Shown: one piece after another, positions 8,760 to 18,131 of the stretch
Layout of the letters: every line of letters starts with the position of its first letter
Numbering within the stretch: position 1 is the stretch's first letter
NCBI RefSeq assembly: GCF_900106015.1
Contig: NZ_LT629797.1
Span: forward strand, 4,898,001 to 4,962,000
Reading direction: 5' to 3'
From: Pseudomonas sihuiensis
Lineage (GTDB): Bacteria > Pseudomonadota > Gammaproteobacteria > Pseudomonadales > Pseudomonadaceae
DNA: 64,000 bases
Notes under the pieces: model-generated
What the model was told of the DNA's origin: nothing
The model's database searches: none
Seen by the model: only the letters and a program-made list of their open reading frames with translations
Position numbers and translations under genes: made by a program

Positions 8760-11700
8760 TCAGGCCGCCTCGTTCGGGGTCAGCAGGAGCAGGGCATCGC
8801 CCGGCGTCACCGTCTTGCCGGGGGCGCAACGCAGCGACTTGACCGTACCGGCCACTGGCGCGGTCACCGCCAGTTCCATCTTCATCGCCTCGACCACCAG
8901 CAGCGGGGTCCCGGCCTCCACATGCTGGCCAGGCTCGACCAGCACCTTCCACACGCTGCCGCTCATCTCGGCGGCGACCAGATGGCCGTCCAGATCGGCG
9001 TCGTCATGGCTCGTGCTGGTCAACGCTTGTGCGGCGCTCGGATCGTCGTCCTTCCACAGCTCGACTTCGGCATTGAACGCGGCTTTCTGCTGGCGCTGGA
9101 AGGCTTCGATATCGGCGGCGTTGTCGGCGATGAAGCGGTTGTAGGCGGCGAAGTCGAATTCGCTTTCCTCGATGCGGATCTGCGCGCGGCCCTCGCGGAA
9201 TGCTTCGCGGAATTGATCCAGCTCGGCCTCGCTGACCGGGTAGAAGCGCACCTGGTCGAAGAAGCGCAGCAGCCAGGGCTGGCCATTCTCGAACTGCGCG
9301 TTCTTCACGTACTTGTTCCAGATCGGCAGGGTGCGACCGACCAGTTGATAGCCGCCGGGCGAGTCCATGCCGTAGATGCACATGTACATGCCGCCGATGC
9401 CCACGGTGCCTTCGGCGGTGAAGGTGCGCGCCGGGTTGTACTTGGAGCTGAGCAGGCGATGACGCGGGTCCAGCGGCACGGCGCAGGGCGCGTCGAGATA
9501 GACATCGCCGAGGCCGAGGATCAGGTAGCTGGCGTCGAACAGGATGTCGCGTACCTGCTCGCGGCTGGCCAGGCCATTGGCGCGCTGGATGAAGTCGACG
9601 TTGTTCGGCAGCCAGGGCGCCTCGCTGCGCACGGTTTCGCGGTAGCGTTCGACGGCAGCGAGGGTGGCGCTGTCCTCGAAGGCCATGGGCAGGTGGACGA
9701 TACGGGTCGGCACCTTGAGCTCGGCGACATCACCAAGCTGGCGCTCCAGGCGCAGCAGGTGGTCGAGCAGGGTGCGCTGGTGCAGCACGCGGCTGTCGTA
9801 GCGCAGTTGCAGCGAACGTACGCCGGGGGCTAGCTCTTCCAGGCCACGCAGCGGCTCGGCCTTGAGCGCTTCCATCAGCAGATGTACGCGCAGGCGCAGG
9901 GCCAGATCCAGCACGTTGTCGCCGTATTCCAGCAGGATGTAGGCATCACCAGCCTGGCGATACACCGCACGAGGGCGGCTGCCCTCGGCCGGCAGCTCGG
10001 CCAGCACGGTGGCGGAAACGGTGGTGTCCGGTTGCAGCGACGGCGCTGGCAGGGTCACCGCGCTGATCGCCGCCAGGGCCTCGATGCTGCCCAGTTGCGC
10101 CTGCTCCAGGCTCTGCGCCTGCTGGAAACCGATGGGGTGAAAGCGCAGCTTGTCGCCGGGCTTGACCTGGCCGACCTTCCACAGCTCGGCCTTGGCGATG
10201 GTCACCGGGCAGACGAAACCGCCGAGGCTGGGGCCGTCCTTGGTCAGGATCACCGGGAAGTCACCGGTGAAGTTGATCGAACCGATGGCGTATTCGCAGT
10301 CATGCACGTTGGACGGATGCAGGCCGGCCTCGCCGCCATCGGCTCGCGCCCAGCTCGGTTTCGGGCCGCTCAGACGCACACCGAGGCGGTTGGAGTTGTA
10401 ATGTACCTCCCACTCGGCGGCGAAGAATTCCTCGATGGCTTCAGCGGTGAAGAAGTCCGGCGCACCGTGCGGGCCATAGAGCACGCTGATGTTCCAGGTG
10501 GTGCCGTAGCTGGGGATCAGGCTCGGGTGAGCCGCCTGCGGCGGCGCGACCGGAGCGGGCGTGGTGCAGGCTGGTAGCTCGGGCTGGGAGATGGCCAGCA
10601 TGTCGGCGGTACGCAGGGTGCGCCCAGCATGCCCGCCGAACTGGCCGAGGGCGAAGGTGGAGCGGCTGCCCAGATACAGCGGCACGTCCAGGCCATTGCG
10701 CACGGCGAGATAGGTGCGGCAGCCGCTGACGGCGCGGCCCAGCTTGAGCACCTGGCCGGCCTTGACCTCGATTGGCTGCCAGTAGGCCACCGTCGCATCG
10801 TCCAGGGTGGCCGGGCAGTCGGCGCCGGTCAGGGCGATCAGTGCGTCGCTGTGAAAGCGCAGCGTCGGGCCTTGCAGGGTAAATTCCAGGCCGGCGGCCT
10901 CGGCAGCGTTGCCGACGATACGGTTGGCCAGGCGGAAGGCGAAATCATCCATCGGCCCGGACGGCGGTACGCCGATATCCCAGTAACCGAGACGACCGGG
11001 ATAGTCCTGCACGCTGGAGTAGGTGCCCGGCTCCAGCACTTCGATGACGCTGGCCTTGAAGGAAAAACTGTCGAGCAGACGCGTCCACACTTCACCTTGG
11101 GCGAAGCGTTCTTCGGCCACCACCTGGCGCAGGTAGTCGAGGTTGCTGGCGATGCCGTGCAGGCGGGTTTCGCCCAAGGCTTTCTGCAGCTTGCCGATGG
11201 CCTCAGCGCGCGTGTCGGCATGAACGATCAGCTTGGCGATCATCGGGTCGTAGAAGGCCGAGACTTCGCTGCCGGTGCTGACCCAGCCGTCGACGCGCAC
11301 GTCGTCCGGGAAGTGCACATCGGTGAGCACGCCCGGGCTGGGCTGGAAGTTCTTCAGCGGGTCTTCGGCGTAGATCCGTACTTCTATGGCAGCGCCTTGC
11401 GGGGCGCGGTTCAGCGCGGCCCAGTCCAGCGCATCGCCTGCGGCCACGCGCAGCATGCATTCGATCAGATCCAGGCCGGTGACCATCTCGGTGACCGGGT
11501 GCTCGACCTGCAGGCGGGTGTTCACTTCGAGGAAGTAGAAATCGTCGCGGGCGGCGTCGTAGATGAATTCCACGGTGCCGGCGCTGCGGTATTTAACCGA
11601 CTCGCCAAGCTGTACGGCAGCGGCATGCAAACGCTCGCGGGTGGCCTGCGGCAGGTTCGGCGCCGGGGTCTCCTCGACCACCTTCTGGTTGCGCCGCTGC

Positions 11701-12389
11701 AGCGAGCAGTCGCGCTCGCCGAGGGCGGCAACGCGGCCGGCACCGTCGCCGAAAATCTGTACTTCTACGTGGCGCGCCTGATCGACGAAACGCTCTAGGA
11801 ACACCCCAGCATCGCTGAAGAACTGCTCGCCCATGCGCTTGACGCTTTCATAGGCGCTGGCCAGCGCGGCGGCGTCGCTGCAGCGGGTCAGGCCGATGCC
11901 GCCACCGCCTGCGGTGGTCTTGAGCATTACCGGGTAGCCGATGCTGTCGGCGGCGCTCAGTGCTTCTTCCAGGCTCTGCAGCAGGCCGGTGCCCGGCGCC
12001 ATTGGCACCTGGGCCTGGGCGGCCAGTTCGCGTGCTCTGTGCTTTAGGCCGAACTCGCGAATCTGCTCGCCAGTCGGGCCGACGAAGGCGATGCCGGCTG
12101 CTTCGCAGGCATCGGCGAACTCGGCGCTTTCCGAGAGAAATCCGTAGCCAGGGTAGATGGCCTGGGCGCCAGTTTCTTGCGCGGCGGCGAGTATCTTGTC
12201 GATACGCAGGTAGCTGTCAGCCGGCTTGTCGCCGCCCAGGGCGATGGCAATATCGGCGTCGCGTACGTGCTGGGCATTGCGGTCGGCGTCGGAGTAGACG
12301 GCGACGCTTTTGACGCCCAGGCGTTTGAGCGTGCGAATGGCTCTGACGGCGATCTCGCCACGGTTGGCGATCAGTACGGTATGGAACAT
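8760..12389 (-). CDS. uca: Urea carboxylase (biotin-dependent)
   Basis: 1209 residues. ATP-dependent carboxylation of urea to allophanate, first step of the urease-independent pathway. Domains: biotin carboxylase (1-450; [44 protein letters not shown]), AHS2/KipA-like half of the carboxyltransferase (about 455-770; GTYSSVQDYPGRLGYWDIGV), AHS1/KipI-like half (about 790-1000) and a C-terminal biotin carrier with VVEAMKMELAV (biotin-accepting Lys about 1170). The GGAGG site lies 9 nt before the start. Some enzymes annotated this way prefer guanidine. Here the two carboxyguanidine deiminase subunits expected with those are absent and a urea transporter is adjacent, favouring urea. Confidence 0.93.
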   Translation of the reverse strand: MFHTVLIANRGEIAVRAIRTLKRLGVKSVAVYSDADRNAQHVRDADIAIALGGDKPADSYLRIDKILAAAQETGAQAIYPGYGFLSESAEFADACEAAGIAFVGPTGEQIREFGLKHRARELAAQAQVPMAPGTGLLQSLEEALSAADSIGYPVMLKTTAGGGGIGLTRCSDAAALASAYESVKRMGEQFFSDAGVFLERFVDQARHVEVQIFGDGAGRVAALGERDCSLQRRNQKVVEETPAPNLPQATRERLHAAAVQLGESVKYRSAGTVEFIYDAARDDFYFLEVNTRLQVEHPVTEMVTGLDLIECMLRVAAGDALDWAALNRAPQGAAIEVRIYAEDPLKNFQPSPGVLTDVHFPDDVRVDGWVSTGSEVSAFYDPMIAKLIVHADTRAEAIGKLQKALGETRLHGIASNLDYLRQVVAEERFAQGEVWTRLLDSFSFKASVIEVLEPGTYSSVQDYPGRLGYWDIGVPPSGPMDDFAFRLANRIVGNAAEAAGLEFTLQGPTLRFHSDALIALTGADCPATLDDATVAYWQPIEVKAGQVLKLGRAVSGCRTYLAVRNGLDVPLYLGSRSTFALGQFGGHAGRTLRTADMLAISQPELPACTTPAPVAPPQAAHPSLIPSYGTTWNISVLYGPHGAPDFFTAEAIEEFFAAEWEVHYNSNRLGVRLSGPKPSWARADGGEAGLHPSNVHDCEYAIGSINFTGDFPVILTKDGPSLGGFVCPVTIAKAELWKVGQVKPGDKLRFHPIGFQQAQSLEQAQLGSIEALAAISAVTLPAPSLQPDTTVSATVLAELPAEGSRPRAVYRQAGDAYILLEYGDNVLDLALRLRVHLLMEALKAEPLRGLEELAPGVRSLQLRYDSRVLHQRTLLDHLLRLERQLGDVAELKVPTRIVHLPMAFEDSATLAAVERYRETVRSEAPWLPNNVDFIQRANGLASREQVRDILFDASYLILGLGDVYLDAPCAVPLDPRHRLLSSKYNPARTFTAEGTVGIGGMYMCIYGMDSPGGYQLVGRTLPIWNKYVKNAQFENGQPWLLRFFDQVRFYPVSEAELDQFREAFREGRAQIRIEESEFDFAAYNRFIADNAADIEAFQRQQKAAFNAEVELWKDDDPSAAQALTSTSHDDADLDGHLVAAEMSGSVWKVLVEPGQHVEAGTPLLVVEAMKMELAVTAPVAGTVKSLRCAPGKTVTPGDALLLLTPNEAA

Positions 12390-12441
12390 CTGTTGCGGCC
12401 TCCTGGCTTGCTGCGCGCATGTGCGGCAGGCACTGATTAGT

Positions 12442-12478
12442 CCCCTCTCCCCTCGGGGAGAGGGCTAGGGAGAGGGGG
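12442..12478. repeat. CCCTCTCCC palindrome (family E) between atzF and uca
   Basis: CCCTCTCCCC and GGGGAGAGGG form a tight hairpin at about 12443-12464, followed by a second GGGAGAGGGGG arm. Same family as 6603-6686. It sits in the 116-bp spacer between two genes whose products act sequentially. Confidence 0.7.
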
Positions 12479-12505
12479 CATGCAGGCCACCTTCTCCCCT
12501 GCTAT

Positions 12506-14305
12506 TCACTTTCTGGTTTCGGCGATAAAGGCGCGCCAGCCACCAAAGCTGGTGATGTCACGGGCGCCATTCAGCGCGTAGGGCTCGCAGATAAAGCCCT
12601 TGACCCAACGGCCATCGGCCAGCTCCAGGTTGCCGATGCCCAAGGGGGGCGGGATCTCGGCGACGAACTCGCCGAAGCGCGCCTGCGGCACGTCCCACAG
12701 CTCGACGATGATCTCGGCGCCGTCCTCGGCGACCCGTGCCAGGCCCGGTTTGGGTGGCACGGTGCCGGGCAGGGCATAGAGGCGGTAATGCGCGGCGCTG
12801 GTGGTCTGCTCCACCAGCACGGCATCGCGTGTGGTGAGCTGGAAGTTCAGCGGCATGCCGGTCAGGTGCGCGCCGACCACGGCAACACGGATGCAACCGG
12901 GCGCTGGCTTGTCGCTGAGGGTTTGTGCTGGCAGCGGCTTGCCGGTAGCGCCCAGCGGCAGATTGACGGCCTGCTGCCAGCGCTGGCCGAAGGCGGCCAG
13001 TGCCTGGTCATGCCAGGCTGGGGCGAGCAGGGTGATGCCGGCCGGTAGGCCGTCGGCGCGCAGCCCTGCCGGCACGGCGAGGGCGGCCAGGTCGGCGAGG
13101 TTGGTGAAGTTGGTGTAGGTGCCGAACTGGCTGTTGAACAGCACCGGTTCGACGTCCATCTCGGCCAGGGTGCGGATGGTTGGTGAGGTCGGCACCACCA
13201 GGGCGTCGAAGCCGGCCAGGGCGTCGTTGATCACGCGGCTCAGTTCGGCGCGAATGTACTCGGCCTTGTAGGCGTCGCAGGCGCTGTACTTGTGGCCGTT
13301 GTCGACGATGCCGCGCACCACCGGGTTGATGTGTTCGGGGTTCACGCCCTCCACCGCGACGGTGCGTTCGGCGACCCAGGGGCCGTAGTAGAGCTGCTCG
13401 GCCAGTTGCTGGAAGGGGGCGAAATCGATCTCCACCAGCTCGGCGCCCAGTTCGCGCAGTCTGCCCAGTGCGGCCTCGTAGACGGCCTGGTTCTGGCTGT
13501 CGCCGAAGAACTCGGGGTTGGCCGGTACGGCCAGGCGCGGATTGGTCGGCATGCCGACCTTGGCGCTATTCGGGTTTTTGCGGCTGTAGGCATCGGCGGC
13601 GTCATAGCCGCCAGCGATGTTGGCCACGGCCAGGGCATCGCTGACGGTCAGGGCGAACACCGAGATGCAGTCGACCGTGCGGCAGGCCGGCACCAGGCCG
13701 GTGTTGGGCAGCCAGCCCTTGGTCGGCTTGAGCCCGACGATATTGTTGAAACCCGCCGGCACGCGGCCCGAACCGGCGGTGTCGGTGCCCAGCGAGAAGG
13801 GCACCAGACCACGGGCGACCACACTGGCCGAGCCGGAGCTGGAACCACCGCTGACGTAAGCCGGGTTGAAACTGTTAGGCACCGCGCCGTGAGGCGAGCG
13901 GGTGCCGACCAGGCCGGTGGCGAACTGGTCGAGGTTGGTCTTGCCGATAAGGATGGCGCCGGCGGCGCGCAGACGAGCGACAGCGGTGGCGTCGGCTTCG
14001 GCGCTGTAGGCAAACTCGGGGCAGGCGGCGGTGGTCGGCCAGCCGGCGGCGTCGATATTGTCCTTGATGGCAAAGGGCACGCCGTACAGCGGCAGCTTGT
14101 TCAGATCGCCAGCGGCGTTTTCCAGCACGCTGGTCAGGGCATCGAGTTGAACCTCTAGCTGAGCTTCGCTGGCCAGGGCGATCCAGGCGTTGTCATCAGT
14201 GCGCAGTTCGAGGCGCAGGGCATGCAGCAGTTCGGCAGGGGATTGGCCGTCACGGTAGGCCTGTTGCCACTGCGCGAGGGTGAAAGCGATAGGTGCGTTG
14301 GACAT
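12506..14305 (-). CDS. atzF: Allophanate hydrolase
   Basis: 599 residues. Hydrolyses allophanate to CO2 and ammonia, the second step after urea carboxylase. The amidase-signature domain (about 1-450) shows the catalytic triad Lys in PFAIKDNIDAAG and Ser/cis-Ser in SGGSSSGSASVVA. The C-terminal domain (about 460-599; VVGAHLTGMPLNFQLTTR, ADGRWVKGFICEPYAL) is the allophanate-hydrolase-specific region. I start at 14305 (MSNAPIAFTLAQWQ), with GGAA 9 nt upstream; an ATG at 14320 would add five residues. It is the first gene of the leftward block, and a sigma-54-type promoter lies 41-56 nt before the start. The gene symbol follows the single-chain AtzF/DUR1 usage. Confidence 0.92.
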   Translation of the reverse strand: MSNAPIAFTLAQWQQAYRDGQSPAELLHALRLELRTDDNAWIALASEAQLEVQLDALTSVLENAAGDLNKLPLYGVPFAIKDNIDAAGWPTTAACPEFAYSAEADATAVARLRAAGAILIGKTNLDQFATGLVGTRSPHGAVPNSFNPAYVSGGSSSGSASVVARGLVPFSLGTDTAGSGRVPAGFNNIVGLKPTKGWLPNTGLVPACRTVDCISVFALTVSDALAVANIAGGYDAADAYSRKNPNSAKVGMPTNPRLAVPANPEFFGDSQNQAVYEAALGRLRELGAELVEIDFAPFQQLAEQLYYGPWVAERTVAVEGVNPEHINPVVRGIVDNGHKYSACDAYKAEYIRAELSRVINDALAGFDALVVPTSPTIRTLAEMDVEPVLFNSQFGTYTNFTNLADLAALAVPAGLRADGLPAGITLLAPAWHDQALAAFGQRWQQAVNLPLGATGKPLPAQTLSDKPAPGCIRVAVVGAHLTGMPLNFQLTTRDAVLVEQTTSAAHYRLYALPGTVPPKPGLARVAEDGAEIIVELWDVPQARFGEFVAEIPPPLGIGNLELADGRWVKGFICEPYALNGARDITSFGGWRAFIAETRK

Positions 14306-14345
14306 GCTTAGAGATTCCATCTTGTATCCAAGTTGGAATCGCTAG

Positions 14346-14361
14346 AGCAATGAGGATGCCA
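14346..14361 (-). promoter_or_regulatory. Sigma-54 (-24/-12) promoter match upstream of atzF
   Basis: On the minus strand TGGCATCCTCATTGCT fits the TGGCAC-N5-TTGC pattern, with the obligatory GG and GC exactly 10 nt apart. The predicted transcript start is near 14334, about 30 nt before the atzF start. This fits NtrC-type nitrogen control of urea use. TGCACC (14426-14431) and GGTGCA (14458-14463) farther upstream resemble NtrC half-sites, but their spacing is not the canonical one. Confidence 0.6.
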
Positions 14362-14481
14362 GTTTTGCGCAGGCCTTTATTTTCGGGGATTTCAGGGCAA
14401 CTGCAGGGGTTTGGGCGAGAGGCGTTGCACCGAGGTGGGGCTGGCTTGCAAGCGAATGGTGCAGGGTTTTAAAGGGCTGGC

Positions 14482-14544
14482 GGTGCGCGCAGCGCACCCT
14501 ACGGGATCGTGGGGCCAGCGGCGTAGCCCGGATGAAATCCGGGG
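14482..14544. repeat. Single family C palindrome followed by a single REP of family A
   Basis: GGTGCGCGCAGCGCACCCTA begins at 14482 and GTAGCCCGGATGAAATCCGG at 14523. Both are lone units rather than inverted pairs. They lie upstream of atzF, in the spacer after the marC stop. Confidence 0.7.
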
Positions 14545-14567
14545 CAGGTCATACGCTTATCGCGGCG

Positions 14568-15161
14568 TTACGGCACCAGGTAATTCTTCACCCCGGTGAA
14601 GATGATCTGCGCGGCCAGGGCGCAGACGAACAAGCCCATCAAACGGCTGACGATCTGCAGCCCCTGGTCGCCGAGCAGGCGCTCGAACTGGTTGGACAGG
14701 TACAGCACTACGCCCACGGTGAGGCTGGCGAGAAAGATCGCTGCCACCGCTACCAGCTTGTCGTCCCAGTGCGGCTGGCTGGCGCCCATCAGCAGCAGGG
14801 CGCCGATGGTGCCGGGGCCGACGGTGATGGGGATGGTCAGCGGTACGATGGTCACGTCCTGCTGCACGTTATCGCTCTGCACCGCCGATTTGCCCTGGGC
14901 CATGCCGAGGGCGGAGATGAACAGCACCGACCCTGCGCCGATACGGAAGGCGTCGATGGTGATGCCGAACAGGGTGAAGATGTGCTTGCCGAACAGGTAC
15001 AGCAGCACGCTGGCGATCAGCGTGGCCAGCGCCACCTTCCAGGCCAGGCGCTTGCGTTCCTTGAGGGTGTAGCCGCGACTGAGGCCGATAAAGCAGGAGA
15101 GGACGAAGAAGGGGCTGTAGAGCACCAGCATCTTCAGGTACAGGCTGAACATATCGGCCAT
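14568..15161 (-). CDS. MarC/YhgN family integral membrane protein
   Basis: 197 residues with about six transmembrane segments, the usual size and layout of the MarC (UPF0056) family. Recognisable segments are SPFFVLSCFIGLSRGYT, RIGAGSVLFISALGMAQG and the central VTIVPLTIPITVGPGTIGAL, whose PLTIPxxxGPGTI is the family hallmark. The molecular function is unknown; the old link of MarC to multiple antibiotic resistance in E. coli was not upheld. It sits between retS and the urea block, transcribed leftward and separated from both by repeat-containing spacers, so it is probably a single-gene unit. Confidence 0.9.
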   Translation of the reverse strand: MADMFSLYLKMLVLYSPFFVLSCFIGLSRGYTLKERKRLAWKVALATLIASVLLYLFGKHIFTLFGITIDAFRIGAGSVLFISALGMAQGKSAVQSDNVQQDVTIVPLTIPITVGPGTIGALLLMGASQPHWDDKLVAVAAIFLASLTVGVVLYLSNQFERLLGDQGLQIVSRLMGLFVCALAAQIIFTGVKNYLVP

Positions 15162-15190
15162 GGGGACTCGCTTGAGATGGGTGGACTGAG

Positions 15191-15294
15191 GTAGGGCGGA
15201 TCGGAACGCCGACCGCTCGTAGCGAAGCGAACAGTCCGCCGCACTTCGTCACAGCGCAAATCCAGCGGCGTACTGCTTCGCGAGTACGCCCTAC
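15191..15294. repeat. Facing GTAGGGCGGA / TACGCCCTAC palindrome arms
   Basis: GTAGGGCGGATCGGAACGCC at 15191 and GGCGTACTGCTTCGCGAGTA...CGCCCTAC ending at 15294 form an imperfect inverted pair in the retS-marC spacer, with an internal TGCTTCGCGA palindrome. Related in form, not sequence, to families A-C. It may end the retS transcript. Confidence 0.55.
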
Positions 15295-18071
15295 GATACC
15301 TCGCGCTGGCGACGCAGTTCGCGTTCGGCGATCCAGTGCTCGATCAGCTCGCGCAGTTGCGACAGCTCCACCGGCTTGGACATGTGCCCGTCCATGCCGA
15401 CGGCACGCGCGCGTTCCTTGTGTTCACTGAGGATATGCGCGGTCAGCGCCACCACCGGCGTGCGCGGGCGCTTCTCGCTCTTTTCCCAGGCGCGCAGCTG
15501 TTCGGTCGCAGAGAAACCGTCTAGCACCGGCATCTCGCAGTCCATCAGCACCAGGTCGTAGGGCTGTGCCTTCATCGCGCTGAGGGCTTCTTCGCCGTTG
15601 CTGGCAGTGTCCGGCTTGAGGTTGAGCTTGCCGAGCATGCCGCGGATCACCTTGGTGGAGATGCTGTTGTCTTCGGCCACCAGGATGCGGAAGTCGGCCG
15701 GCACGTTCAGTGGTGTGCTCACCGGCGTCGGTGCGGCTTGGGCGGGGGTGTCGTTGGGGCGCTGTGCCAGCTCGTCGGCCAGGGTGGTCTTGAGTGTGTA
15801 GCCGGCCACCGGCTTGGCCAGGATGCGCTTGATCCCGGCGTTACGTGCGATCACCTTGCTCGGCGCGTTGCTGATGCCGGTGAGCATGATGATCAGAATG
15901 TCGTGATTGAGGCTCGGGTCTTCCTTGATCTTGGCGGCCAGCTGCATGCCGGTCATGCCGGGCATGTCCTGGTCGAGCAGCACCGCGTCGAAGTATTCAC
16001 GCATGTGTGCCTTGGTGCGCAGCAGGGCCAGGGCCTCCTTGCCGGAGGGCACGGCGCTGACCTGCATGCCCCAGGCATTGCACTGCTGCATCAGCACCTT
16101 GCGGCAGGTGTCGTTGTCGTCCACCACCAGCAGGCGTGCACCCTGCAGCGGGCTGTCCAGGTCGGTTTCCGGCTGTTCCAGGCGGGCGGCGTCCAGCGGC
16201 AGGGTCAGCCACAGGGTCGTGCCCTGGTTGCCGCTGCCCTGGATGCCGAACTCGCCGCCCATCAGGCGTACCAGTTGGCGCGCGATGATCAGGCCGAGAC
16301 GCCCGCCCAGGCGGGTGGCAGAAAGGAAGTCGCGGCTCTGCAGTTCGGCGTTGAGCAGGGCGTCGCGCTCTTCCGCCAGCAGCGGTCGGCCGCTGTCCTG
16401 CACGGCGATGCGCAGGCGGTGCTGGCCGTCGCTGCTGTCGAGTGCGGCGACCAGCAGGATCTCGCCCTCGTCGGTCTGCTTGAAGGCATTGTCCAGCAGG
16501 CTGAGCAGGGCCTGGCGCAGGCGCGTCGGGTCGCCGCTGATCACCCGTGGTACCTGCGGCTGGATGAAGCTGATCAGCTCCACGCGCTGTTGTTCGGCCT
16601 TGGCGCGGAAGATATCGAGGCAGTCTTCGATCAGTGCGCCGAGGTCGAACTGCACGTCGTCCAACTCGATCTGCCCGGATTCGAGCTTGGAAATGTCGAG
16701 GATTTCGTTGATCAGGGTGAGCAGCTCGTTGCCCGAACTGTGGATGGTCTGCACGTAGTCACGCTGCTTGGCCGACAGCGGCGTGCCCAGCAGCAACTCG
16801 GTCATGCCCAGTACACCGTTCATCGGTGTGCGGATCTCGTGGCTGATCTTGGCCAGGAACTCGGCCTTGGCCTTCAGCTCGGCGCTGCTGGCGGCCAGGG
16901 CGGTGCTTTCCTGCAGGGTGTCGCGCTGGATCTGCCGCTGCCGTTCGGTCAGCGACACGCTGAGAATCAGGCCGGCCAGGGTGGCAACGCTGAACACGCC
17001 CAGTACCAGCCAGCCCGGATTGAGCTGATCGAAACCCAGCAGCACCGGCACGAAGAAGCCGAAGCCCAGGTTGAAAACCAGCATGCCGATGGTGATCAGG
17101 CGTGCCGGCTGATAACCGGCGCGCCAGTGCCGGCTGCTCACCAGCAGCAGATTGATTGCACTCAGGGCCACCAGCAGGTAGACCAGCGAGCTGAACCAGA
17201 ACAATCCGGTGACGGCGATACACAGGGCGTAGACCAGTATCAGCAGGGCATTGCCCTGCAGCAGGCGATTGAGCGGGCTGCGCTGCACGGGGGTGCCGTG
17301 CATGAAGCTCAGGCCAAAGGCCAAGGCGCTGAAGGCGGCGAACAGCGCGGAGAGGTCGGCGATCAATGACTGGTTGTAGCCCAGGCTGGGTAGCCACTGG
17401 GCGAAAATGCCGAGGTTGGCCGAGGAGCACACGGCCAGGCCGATGTTCACCCCGGCCAGCCACAGGCCGCTGGCGCTGCGGCTGTAGATGAAGCGGATGA
17501 GGTTGTACAGGGTCAGCAGCAGCAGAGCACCGAACAGCATGCCGTAGAGGTAGGCGGGTTTTTCCAGGCTGACCAGTTCGGCCTGATCCATCACCTTGAA
17601 CCAAGTCATCAGCGGGTGGTTGGAGGTCAGGCGGACATAGGCGACGCGGGCATGGCCGTCATTGGGCAACGGCATCAGATAGAAGCGCGACGGCAGCGGT
17701 CGCGAATCCAGCGGCATGGCCTCGCCGGTGTGCAGGTTCTGCTCCAGCTGGCCATCTCTCAGCAGGTAGTAATCGAGGTACTGCACCCGCGGCGAGAATA
17801 TCCACAGCCAGGCGGGCTGCTGTTGCGGTGCGAATTCGGCACGAAGCCAGACGGCGTGGTCACTGGGCGGGAAGGTAAAGGATTGCTTGCTGAGGGGCTT
17901 GAACTGCTGGCGCTGGGCGCGGACTTCTTCGAGGCCCAGGCGGGCACTGGCGTCGACCAGATAGGACCAGCTGTGCGCGCTTGTTGGGACCGAGTTCGCA
18001 CTGGCTGTCAGCGCAAGGCTGAGAAACAGCATGCTGGCGAGTAGTCCGATGGCAATCCTGAGCCGGCGCAC
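15291..18071 (-). CDS. retS: RetS hybrid sensor histidine kinase
   Basis: 926 residues. RetS represses the Gac/Rsm biofilm switch by interacting with GacS in the inner membrane. Order: signal segment, 7TMR-DISMED2 sensor domain (about 30-175; HAVWLRAEF), seven transmembrane helices (about 180-385), histidine kinase with AKISHEIRTPMNGVLG (His about 411), then two receiver domains with phospho-acceptor Asp at about 700 (AVLLDQDMPG) and 844 (LVLMDCEMPVLDG). I start at GTG 18071, which has AAGGA 8 nt upstream; a TTG at 18077 is only 2 nt from it. The kinase ATPase part is degenerate, matching RetS. From memory, its place next to purD and near urt is the same as in PAO1. Confidence 0.93.
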   Translation of the reverse strand: MRRLRIAIGLLASMLFLSLALTASANSVPTSAHSWSYLVDASARLGLEEVRAQRQQFKPLSKQSFTFPPSDHAVWLRAEFAPQQQPAWLWIFSPRVQYLDYYLLRDGQLEQNLHTGEAMPLDSRPLPSRFYLMPLPNDGHARVAYVRLTSNHPLMTWFKVMDQAELVSLEKPAYLYGMLFGALLLLTLYNLIRFIYSRSASGLWLAGVNIGLAVCSSANLGIFAQWLPSLGYNQSLIADLSALFAAFSALAFGLSFMHGTPVQRSPLNRLLQGNALLILVYALCIAVTGLFWFSSLVYLLVALSAINLLLVSSRHWRAGYQPARLITIGMLVFNLGFGFFVPVLLGFDQLNPGWLVLGVFSVATLAGLILSVSLTERQRQIQRDTLQESTALAASSAELKAKAEFLAKISHEIRTPMNGVLGMTELLLGTPLSAKQRDYVQTIHSSGNELLTLINEILDISKLESGQIELDDVQFDLGALIEDCLDIFRAKAEQQRVELISFIQPQVPRVISGDPTRLRQALLSLLDNAFKQTDEGEILLVAALDSSDGQHRLRIAVQDSGRPLLAEERDALLNAELQSRDFLSATRLGGRLGLIIARQLVRLMGGEFGIQGSGNQGTTLWLTLPLDAARLEQPETDLDSPLQGARLLVVDDNDTCRKVLMQQCNAWGMQVSAVPSGKEALALLRTKAHMREYFDAVLLDQDMPGMTGMQLAAKIKEDPSLNHDILIIMLTGISNAPSKVIARNAGIKRILAKPVAGYTLKTTLADELAQRPNDTPAQAAPTPVSTPLNVPADFRILVAEDNSISTKVIRGMLGKLNLKPDTASNGEEALSAMKAQPYDLVLMDCEMPVLDGFSATEQLRAWEKSEKRPRTPVVALTAHILSEHKERARAVGMDGHMSKPVELSQLRELIEHWIAERELRRQREVS

Positions 18072-18131
18072 GGGCAAAATCCTTCTAAATGAGTGGCCGG
18101 ATTATAGCCAAGCATCTGCTCGCGGGAACAT

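Noticed and set aside
12390..12505. Guanidine-I riboswitch before the carboxylase
   Set aside because: The spacer is filled by a CCCTCTCCC palindrome; I do not see the conserved riboswitch elements, and the guanidine-pathway partner genes are absent.
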